In this document: positions 61,840 through 64,000 of the stretch, in pieces
How positions within the stretch are numbered: the first letter of the stretch is position 1
How the letters are laid out: each line of letters begins with the position of its first letter
Source of the DNA: Deltaproteobacteria bacterium
Lineage (GTDB): Bacteria; Myxococcota_A; UBA796; CAJQPC01
DNA length: 64,000 bases
Direction: 5' to 3'
Assembly: GCA_016717595.1 (NCBI GenBank)
Contig: JADKFE010000127.1
Coordinates: 50,897-114,896 of the forward strand
Made by a program: the position numbers and the translations under genes
Notes under the pieces: model-generated
Seen by the model: only the letters and a program-made list of their open reading frames with translations
Database searches by the model: none
Told to the model about the DNA's origin: nothing

Positions 61840-63916
61840 ATGGCTGAGGGGAGAGAGTTCGCCTTGCTCGACGTGATCGGCTGCGGCGGCTACGGCGACC
61901 TGCGGTTCATCGCGCAGTTCATCGGCGAGGCGAATTAGCAATAGAGGTCGCGATCAAGCTGCTCAAGTCGAACGTGCGGGACGACCCTGAGCTCGATCTG
62001 CGCCTGCGAGACGAGGGGCGAATCCTGGGCTGCTTCACCACCGCGCCATCGTCGGGGGTCGATCGCCCCACACGAATCGAGGCCGCTGGGGCGGTGGTCA
62101 TGGAGTATGTGCAAGGCGAAGACCCGAGCGCCTTGATCGCCCGAGGGCCGTGCCCACGAGCGTCGGCCTTGGCGATCAGCGCTGAGATCGCGAGCAGATC
62201 GGCGCGGCCTACGGCAACACCCTTGGGCTCCGACGGCCGCCCGCTCCGCCTCCTCCACCGCGACCTCAAACCATCGAACGTGCGGATCTCTCCCGACGGC
62301 AGCGTGAAGGTGCTCGATTTTGGCATCGCCCGCGCGGAGTTCACCCACCGCGAGGCCGACACGCTCTCGCACCTTCGGCGGCACGGACCTGTACATGGCG
62401 CCGGAGCGTCGGACGGCGTCGCCGATAGCCCCGCCGGGACGTCTGCCCAGTGGACCGCGATCTTGGCGAGATGCTGCGCGGAGCGTCGGCAAAGCCTACG
62501 GCAAGCCTCAGCGCCACGCCCGCCTCTGCCGCGCCACCCTCGACTCCCTGCGCGCGTTGGGTGCCGTCTGGGTGGTGTCGTTGACAGGGGAGCTTCTGGC
62601 GAAGGAGCCGGCGGGGCCTGACATCGCCGGGTGGAGCGCCGCGCCGAGGGGTTGCCCGCGGCGCTGAGGGGGCCAGCCTGGAAGCGGTGGGCGACGCAGC
62701 ACATCCGCGTGGCCGCCCTGCCGCCCCCGGCGGCGCCGCTGGACACAGACGGCCTCTTGCGCTCCGGGGGCGATCCTCCAGGAAGGCGACGTGGCGACCG
62801 ACGAAAGCAACGATGGATCACGGGCACGGATCGCCTCGTTCAAAAATGCCTCGACGCTCGCCCGAGACCCCGCCGCCCGCCAGACCCCACCACGCCGCCG
62901 GGCCCCCGCCTGTCTGCTAGAGCTCCCCAACGCCCCGAGACGCCGCCGCAGGCACCGACCTGCGCCGCCGATGGCGACACCCTGGAGAGGGCAGCAACCA
63001 CCGTCTATTGAGGCCGAGGAGCGCCGGTGGCGGGGCCGCTGGCCACGGTGGGAACCGCGCGCCGGTGAGAACCACGCCCAGGCCGTCCACACGACAGCGT
63101 CTGATCGTGCCCATCCTCGCGACGGTGATCATCGCCCTCTCGCTAATGGTGGCGACGATCATCACCTTGATCGGCCGCGGCGGTGAGGATGAGCCGGGCC
63201 CCGGCCCGGTCGAGGCCGGCGGGGGGAACACCGATGGCCTCCTGCAGCCCCCACTCGAGCCGCCTGAGCCGCCCATCGGGTCGATCCTCTGCGCCCCCGA
63301 CGGTGACGCGGCGGACGGCCTGCGGGCGAAGGACGGCGCCTCGCCCCAGCCCGGCGAAGCTCTGCCCAGCGGGCTGGGTGACGCTCATCGACGACTGCGA
63401 CGACGCCCGTCCTGGCGTCGCGCCGGAAAGCCCGAGAGCTGCGACGGCCGGGACAACGACCTGCGATGGCCGCGCCGACGAGGCTTTGAGGACAATGACC
63501 GAAACTCAGACAGCCACGGCGGCTGCGCCGAGCGCCCCCCGCCTTCGGCATCAACGCCCACGATCGTTCTCGATGGCTCCGGTCCGGCCTGGGTCCGCAG
63601 AGGCGAAGATCCCCAAAGGCTGCGCGCGCCAGGCCGCCCACGTCTGGACGGCGCGGGAGCTGGCGATCCGTGCCCAAGGAGGATCGCCGTAGAGAACGGT
63701 CACGCGCGCTGTGGCGTGCCCATCGCCCCCGAAACCTCCCCCGAAGGCGCGCCACTCTGTGGGCTGCCCGCGCTGAGTATCGAAGAAGTGAACCTCAGCT
63801 CAGAGTCCGCCCAGATCGAGTGGCGCTGTTACGAGGGCCCCAAGAGCAGGGCCGGTCAAGGCCAACGTGACGCCTGCCACGTCGTCGGCGGCAACGTCGT
63901 GACGCAGCAGATGTGA
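61840..63916 (+). pseudogene. Membrane Ser/Thr kinase with MopE-type motif, broken by many frameshifts
   Basis: Fragments in all three plus-strand frames line up as one kinase gene. From ATG 61840: FALLDVIGCGGYGDL (Gly loop). Then after a shift EVAIKLLKSNVRDDPEL, VVMEYVQGEDPSALIARG, LLHRDLKPSNVRI and VLDFGIA (61944-62340). After another shift FGGTDLYMAPERRTA (activation loop), then VVSLTGELLAKEPA and KNASTLARDPAA. A transmembrane helix (IVPILATVIIALSLMVATI) lies at 63101-63172. In the extracytoplasmic part IDDCDDARPGVAPE and ESCDGRDND-CDGRADE (63385-63484, one extra base) form a MopE-like metal-binding motif. At least six shifts are needed. Either a decaying pseudogene or poor local sequence. 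Confidence 0.7.
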
Positions 63917-63942
63917 GCGGCGGTAGTGTGGGTGGTTGAATG

Positions 63943-63960
63943 GTTGGTTGACCAATCAAC
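63943..63960. promoter_or_regulatory. TetR-type palindrome (site C)
   Basis: GTTGGTTGACCAATCAAC (arms match at 7 of 8) follows the same pattern as the operators at 46365 and 58426. It lies 27 bp after the stop of the kinase remnant. If the minus-strand tail just downstream is a real gene end, the site would be in a convergent gap, where an operator is unexpected; it also extends into a 10-bp stem (GTTGAATGGT/ACCAATCAAC, one mismatch) that could act as a weak terminator. If instead a plus-strand gene starts after 64000, it could be its operator. Confidence 0.4.
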
Positions 63961-63971
63961 TCCCGTGGGCT

Positions 63972-64000
63972 TCAGTCGCGGCGGCGGCGGCGTGAGGCGA
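63972..64000 (-). CDS. Possible C-terminal end of a minus-strand gene (Arg-rich tail)
   Basis: Only nine codons are visible. They read A-S-R-R-R-R-R-D and stop (TGA at 63974-63972). An Arg cluster right before the stop is how MYXO-CTERM-like proteins end, and the same pattern (SRRREP) ends the restored beta-helix protein. The evidence is very short, so this is a guess. Confidence 0.25.

Overview
The window is about 70% GC and densely coded on both strands. It looks like chromosome of a Myxococcota-type (former deltaproteobacterial) organism. Support for this comes from eukaryote-like Ser/Thr kinases, many lipoproteins whose lipobox Cys is followed by Asp/Ser/Thr/Gly linkers (DTGGDD, DADSDSD), PKD and lamin-tail surface domains, C-terminal tails of the form 'acidic linker, hydrophobic helix, Arg cluster' resembling MYXO-CTERM, a DUF4388-like protein, and a MopE-type metal-binding motif. 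The exact lineage cannot be read from the sequence. I see no rRNA, tRNA, CRISPR array, insertion sequence, prophage or plasmid function.

Layout. 1-5.4 kb: a 5'-truncated radical SAM gene, an RlmD-like rRNA methyltransferase with an RluA-like C-terminal domain, a poly-G tract framed by an inverted repeat, a GldA/NatA-type ABC ATPase, a lipoprotein and lspA. 5.6-8.6 kb: a metallophosphoesterase followed by a caspase-like (clan CD) protein. 8.7-13.4 kb: a 5'-nucleotidase lipoprotein, a membrane kinase coupled to a LysM lipoprotein, and a HAD phosphatase. 13.4-20.8 kb: assimilatory APS reductase, a staphylococcal-nuclease-like protein divergent from a LysR regulator, a frameshifted lipoprotein, a frameshifted AAA ATPase, and a kinase with a long helical repeat tail. 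20.8-33.4 kb: aldehyde dehydrogenase, GNAT, a lipase-like lipoprotein, a cysteine-cluster/HAD pair, a three-lipoprotein cluster, a phosphohexomutase, a PKD lipoprotein and a DUF1460 amidase. 33.4-41.6 kb: a DUF4388-like protein, an ECF sigma factor, khpA, hutU, rpoZ with two unknown small genes, and groESL behind a sigma32-type promoter. 41.7-52.5 kb: a six-repeat cysteine lipoprotein, two MFS carriers, corA, an M16 peptidase pair, ilvE, an amine-oxidase-like flavoprotein and a Gly-rich RRM protein. 52.6-64 kb: surface lipoproteins, a DUF2252 protein, a coupled tetR-MBL-lipoprotein operon, a beta-helix protein, and a heavily frameshifted stretch that includes a wrecked kinase.

Genes that appear to work together: (i) the TetR operon at 55.9-58.4 kb has a near-consensus promoter whose -10 box overlaps an 18-bp palindrome. 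The same palindrome recurs in the MFS/M16 promoter region at 46.37 kb and at 63.95 kb, which suggests a small local regulon. (ii) The metallophosphoesterase and caspase-like protein are a tight cytoplasmic pair of unknown role. (iii) groES and groEL share a heat-shock promoter and end at a hairpin terminator.

Sequence quality matters here. Clean single-base shifts, several in homopolymers, interrupt otherwise intact genes at about 16.41, 17.52, 58.66, 60.30 and 61.35 kb, and they become dense after 61.8 kb. This is as compatible with residual assembly indels as with true pseudogenes.
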